Origin: JABMRP01 sp964444795
GTDB taxonomy: Bacteria; Planctomycetota; Planctomycetia; Pirellulales; Thermoguttaceae
Assembly (NCBI GenBank): GCA_964444795.1
Contig: CAYUIQ010000066.1
Span: 1-36,493 of the forward strand
DNA length: 36,493 nt
Direction: 5' to 3'
Under the pieces are notes generated by a model. The model did no database searches. It worked only from the letters and a program-made list of their open reading frames with translations, and was not told the DNA's origin. A program made the translations under genes and the position numbers. Of the stretch, positions 1 to 7,921 are shown in pieces; the first letter of the stretch is position 1; every line of letters starts with the position of its first letter.

Positions 1-50
1 GCGAGCCCCCAGTTCGTCGCGTTCTGGGGGCTCGCTGCGCTCGACCCCAG
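1..50. terminator. GC-rich hairpin pair, possible terminator of a gene off the left edge
   Basis: Bases 1-12 and 24-35 form a perfect 12-bp inverted repeat (GCGAGCCCCCAG and its complement) around an 11-nt loop. The right arm can pair alternatively through CTGGGG at 24-29 with CCCCAG at 45-50, so two mutually exclusive hairpins are possible. No T-tract follows. It may end a gene left of the window or belong to the palindromic intergenic repeats seen elsewhere here. Confidence 0.45.
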
Positions 51-100
51 GCACCCATCCATCTCGCTGTTACCCCCAACGCCCTTCATCCCCATTGGCG

Positions 101-1159
101 ATGAACGTTCTGCAAGACATGTCGCCCGAGCGGTTGAACGCGCTGATCGCGCGTTTCCCTCAAGCGCGGATCGCCGTGTTGGGTGACTTCTTTCTCGACA
201 AGTACCTCGACGTCGATCCGGCGTTGGCCGAGCAAAGCGTCGAGACGGGCAAAACGGCCCATCAGGTCGTTGCCACCCGGTGCACTCCCGGGGCGGCGGG
301 CACGGTCGTCTGCAATTTGGCGGCCCTCGGTGTTGGCGCGTTGCACGCGATCGGGTTGACCGGCGACGACGGCGAGGCGCTGGAGTTACGCAAGGGATTG
401 GCGGCGCTGGCATGCCGTACGGAACACCTGCACGCCGATCCCCAGCGGGCGACGCCCACCTATCTCAAACCGCGCGACTCGGGCGACGCGACCCTGACCG
501 GCGAACATTCGCGCTACGACACGAAGAACCGCCAGCCCGCGCCGACGGCCGTCCAGCAACAAATCATCGATTCGCTCCATATCCTCCTGCCGCAAGTCGA
601 CGCGGTGATCGTGGCCGATCAGGTCGAGGAGGAAGAGTGTGGTGTGGTCACCGCGGCCATGCGGGCGGTGCTGGCCGATTGCGCGAAGCGCCATCCCAAC
701 ATCGTCTTCTGGGCCGACAGCCGCCGCCGCGCAGGGCTCTTCCGCCGGGTGATCGTCAAACCGAACCAGTTCGAGGCGATCGGCCAGGAGAACCCGCCGC
801 CAGACCGTGTCGTCGAGTTGGACCCGTTATGTTGTGCCGTCCAGCGAATGCGAACCGATACAAACGGGCCGATCTGCGCCACGCGCGGCGCCGACGGCAT
901 GATCGTCAGCGATCCCGAACTAACGCACGTACCCGGAGTACATGTCGAAGGTCCCATCGATCCGACCGGCGCCGGCGACAGCGCCACGGCCGGCGCGGTG
1001 CTTGCCCTGGTGGCCGGCGCCACGCTGCCCGAAGCGGCGTTGCTGGGCAATCTGGTCGCTTCGATTACGGTGAAGCAACTCGCCACGACCGGCACGGCCC
1101 GATGTGAGGAACTGCCCGAGCGGTTGGCTTTGTGGCGGTCGCAGCGGCGTGGGGCGTAG
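101..1159 (+). CDS. PfkB-family carbohydrate kinase, RfaE/HldE kinase-like
   Basis: Predicted cytoplasmic ATP-dependent sugar kinase of the PfkB (ribokinase) family, 352 aa from ATG 101; a TTG two codons upstream (95) is the alternative start. The N-terminal VLGDFFLDKY stretch matches the start of heptose-7-phosphate kinase (RfaE/HldE) domains. The family signature DPTGAGD is present, with GAGD at residues 290-293 and Asp293 as the expected catalytic base. A glycine-rich CTPGAAGTVVCNLAALG segment corresponds to the substrate-lid region, although the usual GGAANVA form is altered. No nucleotidyltransferase domain follows, so this is not a bifunctional HldE. Heptose phosphorylation is plausible but the substrate is not determined by the sequence; no other lipopolysaccharide-core gene is in the window. 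Confidence 0.85.
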   Translation: MNVLQDMSPERLNALIARFPQARIAVLGDFFLDKYLDVDPALAEQSVETGKTAHQVVATRCTPGAAGTVVCNLAALGVGALHAIGLTGDDGEALELRKGLAALACRTEHLHADPQRATPTYLKPRDSGDATLTGEHSRYDTKNRQPAPTAVQQQIIDSLHILLPQVDAVIVADQVEEEECGVVTAAMRAVLADCAKRHPNIVFWADSRRRAGLFRRVIVKPNQFEAIGQENPPPDRVVELDPLCCAVQRMRTDTNGPICATRGADGMIVSDPELTHVPGVHVEGPIDPTGAGDSATAGAVLALVAGATLPEAALLGNLVASITVKQLATTGTARCEELPERLALWRSQRRGA

Positions 1160-1187
1160 TCCTGATGTGTCGTCCACCGTGGGTTCG

Positions 1188-1257
1188 CCCCCGGCGGCGC
1201 CGAGGGCTAATGTGAATCGCGTATCCCACCTCCGTCAGCCCTCGGCTTTGCCGGGGG
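1188..1257. repeat. Imperfect intergenic palindrome with an alternative hairpin
   Basis: Left arm 1188-1208 and right arm 1237-1257 pair as 8 bp (CCCCCGGC), a 3x3 internal loop, then 10 bp (GCCGAGGGCT), around a 28-nt loop. The right arm can instead fold on itself (1239-1246 with 1250-1257). Bases 1235-1259 match the reverse complement of 30618-30642 at 23 of 25 positions, so this is part of a dispersed repeat. It could end transcription of the sugar kinase gene; there is no T-tract. Confidence 0.6.
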
Positions 1258-1273
1258 GCGGCATTGGGACCTA

Positions 1274-1303
1274 TTGTCGCCTTGCGTGATCCGGCGATAG
1301 AAT
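1274..1303 (+). promoter_or_regulatory. Weak candidate sigma70-type promoter
   Basis: TTGTCG at 1274-1279 and TAGAAT at 1298-1303 are separated by 18 nt and lie about 55 nt upstream of the GTG at 1359. The -35 match is only moderate. Confidence 0.3.
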
Positions 1304-1346
1304 ATACGAAGTGGATACATCAGCCTTCTCATCCTACAGGATCCGT

Positions 1347-1352
1347 GGAGAG
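1347..1352 (+). promoter_or_regulatory. Ribosome binding site that sets the start at GTG 1359
   Basis: GGAGAG lies 6 nt before GTG 1359. The in-frame GTG at 1311 has no comparable site, and starting there would put 16 residues ahead of an obvious signal peptide. Confidence 0.65.
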
Positions 1353-1358
1353 ATCGTC

Positions 1359-4300
1359 GTGAGAACGGGAATACTTCAAGCGGCCGGTTGCCTTGTTGCT
1401 CTGGCACTCATCGCGCAAGACGCAACGGCCGAAGATCTCGTCCGCTTCGATTTCGAGACGGGCGACTTGCAGGGATGGAAGATCGTCGAGGGCCAGTTCG
1501 ACTATTTCGTCTCCGATCGGCCGACGTATCACAACTTTCCCGATCGTAAGTACAACAAGCAGGGCAAGTATTACTTCTCGACCGTCGAGCAACAACCGGG
1601 CAAACCGTCCAACGACAAAATGACCGGCGTGGCCGAGTCGCCCGTCTTTACTCTTGCCGCCGCGGAGATGACCATGCTCGTCGGCGGAGGCGACTTCCGC
1701 GAGTCGTACGTCGCGCTGTGTACGCTCGATGGAAAAGAGTGGTTCCAAGCCCGGGGGCGAACCATCGAGGAGATGTACCGAATTACTTGGAACGCGCCGC
1801 AGTTGGTCGGCAAGCGGGTCTTCCTGAAGATCGTCGACGGCAACACACAAGGCTGGGGGCACGTTACGTTCGACGATTTCACCGCCCGGGGTAAGATCGA
1901 CCCGGAAGCCACCAAGCAGCATTTCGCCGGCGCTGTTTATCGGGCGCAACTGGCCCAGTTCCGCGCGACCGTGGCGCAAACCAACCTGGAGCCCCTGCAA
2001 GCGGCCGTCGAGGATCTCGCCCATAAGTTTCCCGAGCGATATTCGGGCCAGCAGTTTCTGCGTCGTCTGGAAGAGTACCGCACGCGCATCGCGCGGATCG
2101 AAGGCGCCATCAGCCGGGGCGACAACCGCCCACTGGAAGACGTGCCGCAACTGGCCGAAGAACTGACGGTTTTCGCTCGCCAGGCCCTGGTGGCCAACCC
2201 GCTGATCGCCGGCCGGCCGATCGTCTTCATCGTGCGAAATCAATACCGCAGCCATTACCACGCCATCGACACGCTCTTCCACACGGGCGAGTTCAATCCG
2301 GACCGCAACCAGATGCACTGCGACCTGTTCCAAGGCGGCGGGGCGCTGAAGGTGATCGATCTGGCCGACGGCGGCAAGGTGCGAACGCTGATCAAAGTGC
2401 CCGAGGGAATCGCCCGCGATCCGGACGTCTATTTCGACGGCACGAAGATCGTCTTCGCCCTGCGACGCAACGTCGCCGAGGATTACCACATCTGGGAGAT
2501 CAACGCCGACGGCACCGGTTTGCGGCAGTTGACGCGAGCCTCCGGCGTGTCCGATTTCGACCCGATCTATATGCCGGACGATTCGATCGTCTTCTCGTCG
2601 ACGCGCGAGCCGAAATACAACATGTGCTCGCGCGACATCGCGGCCAACCTGTTCCGCATGGAGGCCGACGGGGCCAACATCCACCAGATCACCAAAAACA
2701 CGCTCTTCGAGAACCACGCCGAGCTGATGCCCGACGGACGGATCCTTTACGCCCGATGGGAATACGTCGACCGCAACTTCGGCGACGCGCACGGTCTGTG
2801 GACGGTCAACCCCGACGGCACCAACCAGGCGATCTACTGGGGTAACAACACGGCCGTACCCGGCGCGGTGTTCAACGCGCACGTGATCCCCGGTACGCAA
2901 CGGATCGTCTGCATCTTCGGGCCGCATCACGACCGGCTTTGGGGCGCGCTGGGGATTGTCGACCGGCGGCTGGGGATCGACGGACGTCTGCCCGTGGTAC
3001 GCACCTGGCCGGCCCACATGGCCGACACGGTGCGTATCGGCGGCGGTTTCGATTGTGATTCGTTCGCCCGGCTGCCGATCAAGTACGAAGACCCCTGGCC
3101 GTTGGACGACACCCACTTCCTTTGCAGCCGGATGATCGGCAAGGGCGAGCAGACGGGCATCTACCTGATCGATCTTTTCGGCAACGAAGTGCTGCTGCAT
3201 ACCGAAGGCCCGGGCTGCTACGACCCGATGCCCCTGGGTCCGCGCGTCCGTCCACCGGTCGTTCCCTCGCGGCGCGACTTCACCAGCCCCGAGGGGTTCT
3301 TTTTCGTGGCCGACGTCTACCAGGGTACGCACATGCGCGGCGTCGAACGGGGCGAGGTGAAGTACCTTCGCGTGGTCGAGTCGCCCGAGAAACGCCACTG
3401 GTCGCGGGGCAGTTGGAACGCCCAGGGTTATACGGCCCCGGGCATGAACTGGCACAGCTTGGAGAACAAGCGGATTCTGGGCACCGTGCCGGTCGAAGCC
3501 GACGGGTCGGCCCATTTCGCCGTGCCGGCCGAGAAGTTCGTCTTTTTCCAACTCCTCGACGAAGACGGCATGATGATCCAATCGATGCGCAGCGGCACGG
3601 TCGCCCAACCCGGCGAAACGACCGGTTGCATCGGCTGCCACGACGAACGCCGCACGGCCCCGCCGCCGCTGGAGGCTAAAATGCCGATCGCCCTGAAGCG
3701 ACCGCCGAGCGAGCTGGAGGGCTGGTACGGTCCGCCGAGATCGTTCGGGTTCACGGCCGAAGTGCAACCGGTTCTGGATCGCCACTGCGTCGAGTGCCAC
3801 GATTACGGCAAGGAGCCCGGCAAGAAGCTCAATCTGGCCGGGGACCGGACGGTCGCGTTCAACACGGCCTACCACGAACTATGGCGCAAGGGTCAGGTGC
3901 GATGCGTGGGCGGCGGTCCGGCGGCCGTGCAAGGTCCCCGCTCTTGGGGTTCCCACGCCAGCCGGCTGATGCAAGTGATCCGCAAGCCCAAAATCGCCGA
4001 GCATCAGAAGATCAAACTCGGCAAAGAAGACTTCGACCGCGTGGCCACCTGGCTCGATCTCAACGGCGTCTACTATCCGACCTACGAATGCGCCTATCCG
4101 GAGAGTCTCACGGGCCGCTCGCCATTGGACAACGGACAACTCAACCGGCTTGCCCAACTGACGGGCATTTCCGTCGGCACGCTCCGTAACCATGCCGGCA
4201 ACCAGGGGCCCCAGGTCAGTTTCGATCGGCCCGAGTTGAGCCCCTGTCTGGCAACGCTTGCGGGCCCGAACGATCCGAAGCATCAAGAAGCATTGGCCAT

Positions 4301-4487
4301 CATCCGCGCCGGCGGCGAGATGCTCGCCCGGCGTCCACGCGCCGACATGCCCGGGTTTGTACCCTGTGAGACGGATCGGCATCGCGAGGAGAAGTATGCC
4401 AGCCGCCGCCAAGCCGAACTCGACAGCCGTCAGGCGATTCGCACGGGTGCGAAGGTGTATGATCCTGGGTTAGAGGGAGGTCAATAG
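1359..4487 (+). CDS. Secreted HzsA-like beta-propeller di-haem protein with WGH-type N-terminal module
   Basis: Predicted exported c-type cytochrome-like protein, 1042 aa. Residues 1-24 form a signal peptide ending near DATA. Residues about 27-180 hold a beta-sandwich-like module with FETGDLQGW, VGGG and WGHVTFDD motifs, resembling the module attached to many GH32-type glycosidases. Residues about 280-710 form a TolB/WD-like propeller with repeated signatures (NADGTGLRQLT, DFDPIY, ARWEY, NPDGT), as in the hydrazine synthase alpha subunit middle region. Two haem c motifs follow, CIGCH at 757 and CVECH at 810; the second is preceded by VQPVLD, as in planctomycete cytochrome domains. HzsB and HzsC are absent, so hydrazine synthesis is not implied. 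Two further proteins in this window (9375-12989, 24482-28501) share the propeller and two-haem core. Redox substrate and partner are unknown. Confidence 0.8.
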   Translation: MRTGILQAAGCLVALALIAQDATAEDLVRFDFETGDLQGWKIVEGQFDYFVSDRPTYHNFPDRKYNKQGKYYFSTVEQQPGKPSNDKMTGVAESPVFTLAAAEMTMLVGGGDFRESYVALCTLDGKEWFQARGRTIEEMYRITWNAPQLVGKRVFLKIVDGNTQGWGHVTFDDFTARGKIDPEATKQHFAGAVYRAQLAQFRATVAQTNLEPLQAAVEDLAHKFPERYSGQQFLRRLEEYRTRIARIEGAISRGDNRPLEDVPQLAEELTVFARQALVANPLIAGRPIVFIVRNQYRSHYHAIDTLFHTGEFNPDRNQMHCDLFQGGGALKVIDLADGGKVRTLIKVPEGIARDPDVYFDGTKIVFALRRNVAEDYHIWEINADGTGLRQLTRASGVSDFDPIYMPDDSIVFSSTREPKYNMCSRDIAANLFRMEADGANIHQITKNTLFENHAELMPDGRILYARWEYVDRNFGDAHGLWTVNPDGTNQAIYWGNNTAVPGAVFNAHVIPGTQRIVCIFGPHHDRLWGALGIVDRRLGIDGRLPVVRTWPAHMADTVRIGGGFDCDSFARLPIKYEDPWPLDDTHFLCSRMIGKGEQTGIYLIDLFGNEVLLHTEGPGCYDPMPLGPRVRPPVVPSRRDFTSPEGFFFVADVYQGTHMRGVERGEVKYLRVVESPEKRHWSRGSWNAQGYTAPGMNWHSLENKRILGTVPVEADGSAHFAVPAEKFVFFQLLDEDGMMIQSMRSGTVAQPGETTGCIGCHDERRTAPPPLEAKMPIALKRPPSELEGWYGPPRSFGFTAEVQPVLDRHCVECHDYGKEPGKKLNLAGDRTVAFNTAYHELWRKGQVRCVGGGPAAVQGPRSWGSHASRLMQVIRKPKIAEHQKIKLGKEDFDRVATWLDLNGVYYPTYECAYPESLTGRSPLDNGQLNRLAQLTGISVGTLRNHAGNQGPQVSFDRPELSPCLATLAGPNDPKHQEALAIIRAGGEMLARRPRADMPGFVPCETDRHREEKYASRRQAELDSRQAIRTGAKVYDPGLEGGQ

Positions 4488-4609
4488 CCCAGGACTGGCG
4501 GACTCTGGGCGGGGGCGGAAACCTCGGCAAGGCGAGGCCATTCACGAACGCTGGCCGGGGGGCGCCAGGCCGTCAATGGAAATTGCCGGGGAAATCGCTG
4601 ATTTTTTCG

Positions 4610-4637
4610 TTGACACGGGTTTTCCGCCTGTTATACT
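4610..4637 (+). promoter_or_regulatory. Sigma70-type promoter of the GntR regulator gene
   Basis: A perfect -35 TTGACA (4610-4615) and a -10 TATACT (4632-4637) are separated by 16 nt, placing transcription start near 4644 and leaving a leader of about 40 nt before GTG 4683. It is the best consensus promoter noticed in the window. Confidence 0.75.
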
Positions 4638-4644
4638 CGGGGCA

Positions 4645-4659
4645 ACTGGTCATATCAGT
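4645..4659 (+). promoter_or_regulatory. Possible GntR autoregulatory dyad
   Basis: ACTGGTCATATCAGT has ACTG/CAGT arms and lies at the expected transcription start, where a repressor would block its own promoter. The arms are only 4 bp, so this is tentative. Confidence 0.25.
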
Positions 4660-4682
4660 ATATCTATTAAGGACACCTGATC

Positions 4683-5411
4683 GTGGCTATTGCCGAAACG
4701 CTCTGCTTGGGAGAACGCGGCACGGTCGTTGAGGCCATCACCCAGGGACTGATTCAGTATATTGCCGCCAACGGTCTTCGCGGCGGCGACCGGCTCCCTT
4801 CGGAACGGGAGCTTGTGCGGATGGCCGGCGCCAGCCGCTTGCCGCTTCGGGAGGCCCTGTCCGTGCTCAAAGGACTGGGCATCGTCGAGGCCAAGCACGG
4901 CAAGGGCCTCTTCGTCAAGCAACTCGATCTGGCCAGCACGTTTGGCATGCTGTCGCCGCTGTTGAGAAGCCAGGCGAACATCGATATTGAGCACATTTTC
5001 GAGGCTCGTATCCATCTTGAGGGAAGCGTCGCCGAGCTTGCGGCGGACAACCACAGCTACGAGAACATCGAGGCGCTGGAAGTCGCAGTCGGCGATATGC
5101 GGAAGAGCCTTGCCGACAAACCGGTCTATGTCTGCCACGACATGGCCTTCCACCAGGAGTTGGCGCGCAGCACGGGCAACAGCATCTTCCATGTATTCAT
5201 GGCCTCGATCACCGACCTGCTGGCGGAACTCCAGTTCCAATATCTCGATCAGGTCGAGGTGCGTCATCTGGCCATCCTGGAGCACGAGGATATCCTGGAT
5301 GCGGTGCGTCAGGGGCACGGCCCTCGGGCCAAGGCTGCGATGCAACGACACTTGCGTAACGCAACGGGCCGAATCACGGTCAATAGGGAGAGTCAAGACA
5401 AACAAGAATAA
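4683..5411 (+). CDS. FadR-subfamily GntR transcriptional regulator
   Basis: Predicted metabolite-responsive DNA-binding regulator, 242 aa. Residues about 10-78 form the winged helix-turn-helix, with the family signature LPSERELVRMAG followed by LREALSVLKGLGIVEAKHGKG. Residues about 100-230 form an FCD ligand-binding domain; Asp153, His157, His201 and His223 fall where the FCD metal site ligands are expected. The start is GTG 4683 with AAGGA at 4669-4673, 9 nt upstream. A strong promoter lies at 4610-4637. FadR-type regulators usually sense small organic acids and control neighbouring catabolic genes; here the downstream genes encode surface and secreted proteins, so the regulon and ligand are not clear. 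The likely local targets are its own promoter and the gene at 5567. Confidence 0.9.
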   Translation: MAIAETLCLGERGTVVEAITQGLIQYIAANGLRGGDRLPSERELVRMAGASRLPLREALSVLKGLGIVEAKHGKGLFVKQLDLASTFGMLSPLLRSQANIDIEHIFEARIHLEGSVAELAADNHSYENIEALEVAVGDMRKSLADKPVYVCHDMAFHQELARSTGNSIFHVFMASITDLLAELQFQYLDQVEVRHLAILEHEDILDAVRQGHGPRAKAAMQRHLRNATGRITVNRESQDKQE

Positions 5412-5520
5412 GTCGACGGTCAGGCCGGGAGTGATCCGGCATGAATACCGAAATCCGTTGTCAAACCCGGCTCGACGTTTCCTTTCTCATGAAGGCGCGT
5501 TGATCGCGGGCTTGCCGTTG

Positions 5521-5534
5521 TTAGACCTGTCTAA
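5521..5534 (+). promoter_or_regulatory. Candidate operator, perfect 14-bp palindrome upstream of the PEP-CTERM gene
   Basis: TTAGAC-CT-GTCTAA is a perfect 6-bp inverted repeat with a 2-nt spacer, 32 nt before ATG 5567 and 109 nt after the GntR gene stop. Size and placement suit a GntR-family dimer, but the sequence does not match the common TGGT/ACCA operators. No second copy was noticed in the window. Confidence 0.4.
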
Positions 5535-5566
5535 GGCACCATTTCGGGAGATTGGGAGACTGCACC

Positions 5567-7903
5567 ATGAAACCACTGCGTAACCTTCTGTATTGGGCGT
5601 TTGTTGTCCTGGCACTTGTTGGGCTACCCGATCGGGCAATCGCCGGGGTGGCCATCGGCGACTCCACGTTGCTCGACCTTTCCGACACCAGCGACTCATT
5701 TACACTCACCGCCGACGGGGGCATTCCGGGCCGCGTGGTCAACGCCTATCCGGTCCACGCGCCGGGGATCAACGTGGAAGACAACCACGGAAACCCGGCC
5801 CAAGTATGGACCAACGCCATGTGGTCCGTCTCGGCCGACGCCGGGGCCATCCCCGGTGCAACTCCCTATCCCGGCGGCAGCGGAGCCGGCTCGGCGACGG
5901 GCATGACGCAACGGGGCGGCGGAAGCGGTGACTGGGGGATCGAGTATGGACTGCGGAACGACTTCGTGGTGCAGACCGATTTTGTTCAGACCACCGATCG
6001 CGTCGATATGACGGTGGGTGCGGCACGCGACACGATCGGGAACCCGGGCAACCTCTCGGTCTTCTTCCGCTACACAGGCCACCCTTCCTACCCGGAGATC
6101 GGGCTATACAACCCGACGGTCGGAGAACACAACACGGGTCTGACCTCCGGCATCCCCGCCGCCGGTCAGTGGCGCAACTATGCCACGCGATTCAACCTCG
6201 ACTCCAGGGTGTTGGCGTTCTACGTGGATGAAGTGTGGCGAGGTTCGGTGGACCTGGACACGGTTGCCGGTGGCGCGTTTGCCGGTCTGACGGTGTCCAA
6301 TGCGTCCACCGGCACCGGATACGCCGGCGGTGATCGCGGTTGGTCCGACAACTTCCAGGTGGGCTCGCCCGTTGCCCGCGGCGTGGCAGTGGGCGCTTCC
6401 AGCGCGATCGGCACGCTCGATTATAGCGACTCGTTCACACTCACCGCCAAGGGCGGCAACCCGGGCCGCGTGGCCACCGCCGCCGGGGAGAGCCCCCCGG
6501 CGACCTTGATGGAGAACAACCATGGCAACCCGGCCCAGACGTGGTCCTCGGGGATGTGGTCGCTGACCTACGATCCGGCCGTTTGGGCCACCGGCGGCTC
6601 GCCTTACTCCGGCCCAAGTGGCAGCGGCTCGGACACCGGTTTCACGCAACGTGGCGGGGGCGGTGACTGGGGGATCGAATACGGCCTGAGGCACGACTTC
6701 GTCGTCCAGACCGACTTCATTCAGACCACCGACCGGGTGGATATCACCGCCGGTTCCGCCCGCAATACGATCGGTTCGGCAGGCGGCCTTTCGATCTTCT
6801 TCCGCACCACCGGTCATCCGACCTATCCGGAAATTGGCATTTACGCCCCGAGTATCGGTGAACGCGACAGCGGACTAACCTCCGGGATTGCATCCGCCGG
6901 CCAGTGGCACAACTACGCCGTGCGGTTCAACCAAGTGCAACGGGAGTTGGAGATCCTTGTCGACGGGACGGCCCGCGGCACGATCGACCTGGACACCGTC
7001 GCCGGCGGCGCGTTTGCCAGCTACGCGCCTTCCAACCGGGCGGTGAGCATCGGCGGCACCGGCACCGACCGCACCTGGTCCGACAACTTCCAGGTGGGTT
7101 CTTCGCTGGCACCCCCGGAAACGCTTTCGGCGCTCATGGTGGACTACGAGGACACGTTCACCATCAATCCCCCGACACGACCGGACGGGCTGTACAACAA
7201 TAACTCCGCCGGCGGCTACAACGTGGAAACGGCCAACTTCGGCAACCCGGCCGCTGTCTGGACACCGTTTTCCAACTTCAGTTTCAACACGCCCGGCAGT
7301 TCGACCAACCCGCCGTTGTTGGGCGCGGCGGGTGGCAACGCCGGCGCCGCGACAGGGTTTGCCCAGTCGGGCGGCGGCGATTTCAGCTTTGCCTACGGCC
7401 TGAGGACCGACTACATCGTCTCGGTCGACGCGATCCTGCCCAGCGACCGTCTGGACATCAGCAGCTTGCCGTCGGCCGGCGCAGGAATCTTTGCGGCGGA
7501 CAGCCTCAGCGTGTTCTTCCGCCGCGACACTTCCGGCCTGGGCGCCGTCGGGCTCTTCAATGGCTCTCAGGAGACCTGGGCCCTGGCCCCCGGTACCTTG
7601 GGGATCAACGACAACGACTGGCACAACTTTGCCGTGGGATTCAACCAGGATGACGACGAACTGCGGATCTTCGTGGATCGGGAGTTGATTGCCGATCTGG
7701 ATCTGACCACTTTCGCCGGGGGAATCTATCAGGACTACTCCAACGCCGCGGTGGGCGCCGGCGGTGCTGGCGGCGTCTTCTGGGTCGACAACTTCCAAGT
7801 CGGCGCTGTCCCCGAGCCGAGCACGATAGTGTTGGCCGGGATCGGCCTGCTGACACTTGTCGGCTGCGGATTGCGACGAAGGAAACGCGCAAAGGGCAAT
7901 TGA
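5567..7903 (+). CDS. PEP-CTERM surface protein with three tandem lectin-like repeats
   Basis: Predicted exported protein, 778 aa, start ATG 5567 with GGGAGA at 5554-5559. Residues 1-26 form a signal peptide ending near AIAG. The body is three tandem units of about 245, 245 and 235 residues. Each opens with an acidic DxFT segment, then NHGNPAQ-like, YGLRxDF, DRVDIT-like and FFR signatures, an AGQWHNYAVRFN-like segment, and ends in WSDNFQVG. The order of elements suggests a concanavalin-like beta-sandwich, as in LamG or laminarinase-type lectins; this fold is inferred. The C-terminus is a PEP-CTERM sorting signal: VPEPST, a hydrophobic helix, then RRRKRAK. No exosortase is present in the window. 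The gene precedes the DUF1559 and lipoprotein genes closely and is probably cotranscribed with them. A carbohydrate-binding surface role is likely, target unknown. Confidence 0.85.
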   Translation: MKPLRNLLYWAFVVLALVGLPDRAIAGVAIGDSTLLDLSDTSDSFTLTADGGIPGRVVNAYPVHAPGINVEDNHGNPAQVWTNAMWSVSADAGAIPGATPYPGGSGAGSATGMTQRGGGSGDWGIEYGLRNDFVVQTDFVQTTDRVDMTVGAARDTIGNPGNLSVFFRYTGHPSYPEIGLYNPTVGEHNTGLTSGIPAAGQWRNYATRFNLDSRVLAFYVDEVWRGSVDLDTVAGGAFAGLTVSNASTGTGYAGGDRGWSDNFQVGSPVARGVAVGASSAIGTLDYSDSFTLTAKGGNPGRVATAAGESPPATLMENNHGNPAQTWSSGMWSLTYDPAVWATGGSPYSGPSGSGSDTGFTQRGGGGDWGIEYGLRHDFVVQTDFIQTTDRVDITAGSARNTIGSAGGLSIFFRTTGHPTYPEIGIYAPSIGERDSGLTSGIASAGQWHNYAVRFNQVQRELEILVDGTARGTIDLDTVAGGAFASYAPSNRAVSIGGTGTDRTWSDNFQVGSSLAPPETLSALMVDYEDTFTINPPTRPDGLYNNNSAGGYNVETANFGNPAAVWTPFSNFSFNTPGSSTNPPLLGAAGGNAGAATGFAQSGGGDFSFAYGLRTDYIVSVDAILPSDRLDISSLPSAGAGIFAADSLSVFFRRDTSGLGAVGLFNGSQETWALAPGTLGINDNDWHNFAVGFNQDDDELRIFVDRELIADLDLTTFAGGIYQDYSNAAVGAGGAGGVFWVDNFQVGAVPEPSTIVLAGIGLLTLVGCGLRRRKRAKGN
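5650..7806 (+). repeat. Three in-frame tandem repeats within the PEP-CTERM gene
   Basis: The repeat-ending motif (GACAACTTCCAGGTGGG and variants) occurs at about 6346, 7081 and 7786, giving periods of 735 and 705 nt. Units 1 and 2 are closely similar at nucleotide level, indicating a fairly recent duplication; unit 3 is more diverged. Confidence 0.8.
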
Positions 7904-7921
7904 CCAAGGAACAGACCTGAC

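Noticed and set aside
1329..3875. 848-codon minus-strand ORF opposite the first HzsA-like gene
   Set aside because: It is a shadow of the real gene; its composition is the reverse complement of a GC-rich coding frame and it has no ribosome binding site or domain.
1359..4487. Hydrazine synthase (anammox) function
   Set aside because: Only the alpha-like propeller and haem core is present; no HzsB/HzsC or other anammox gene is near.
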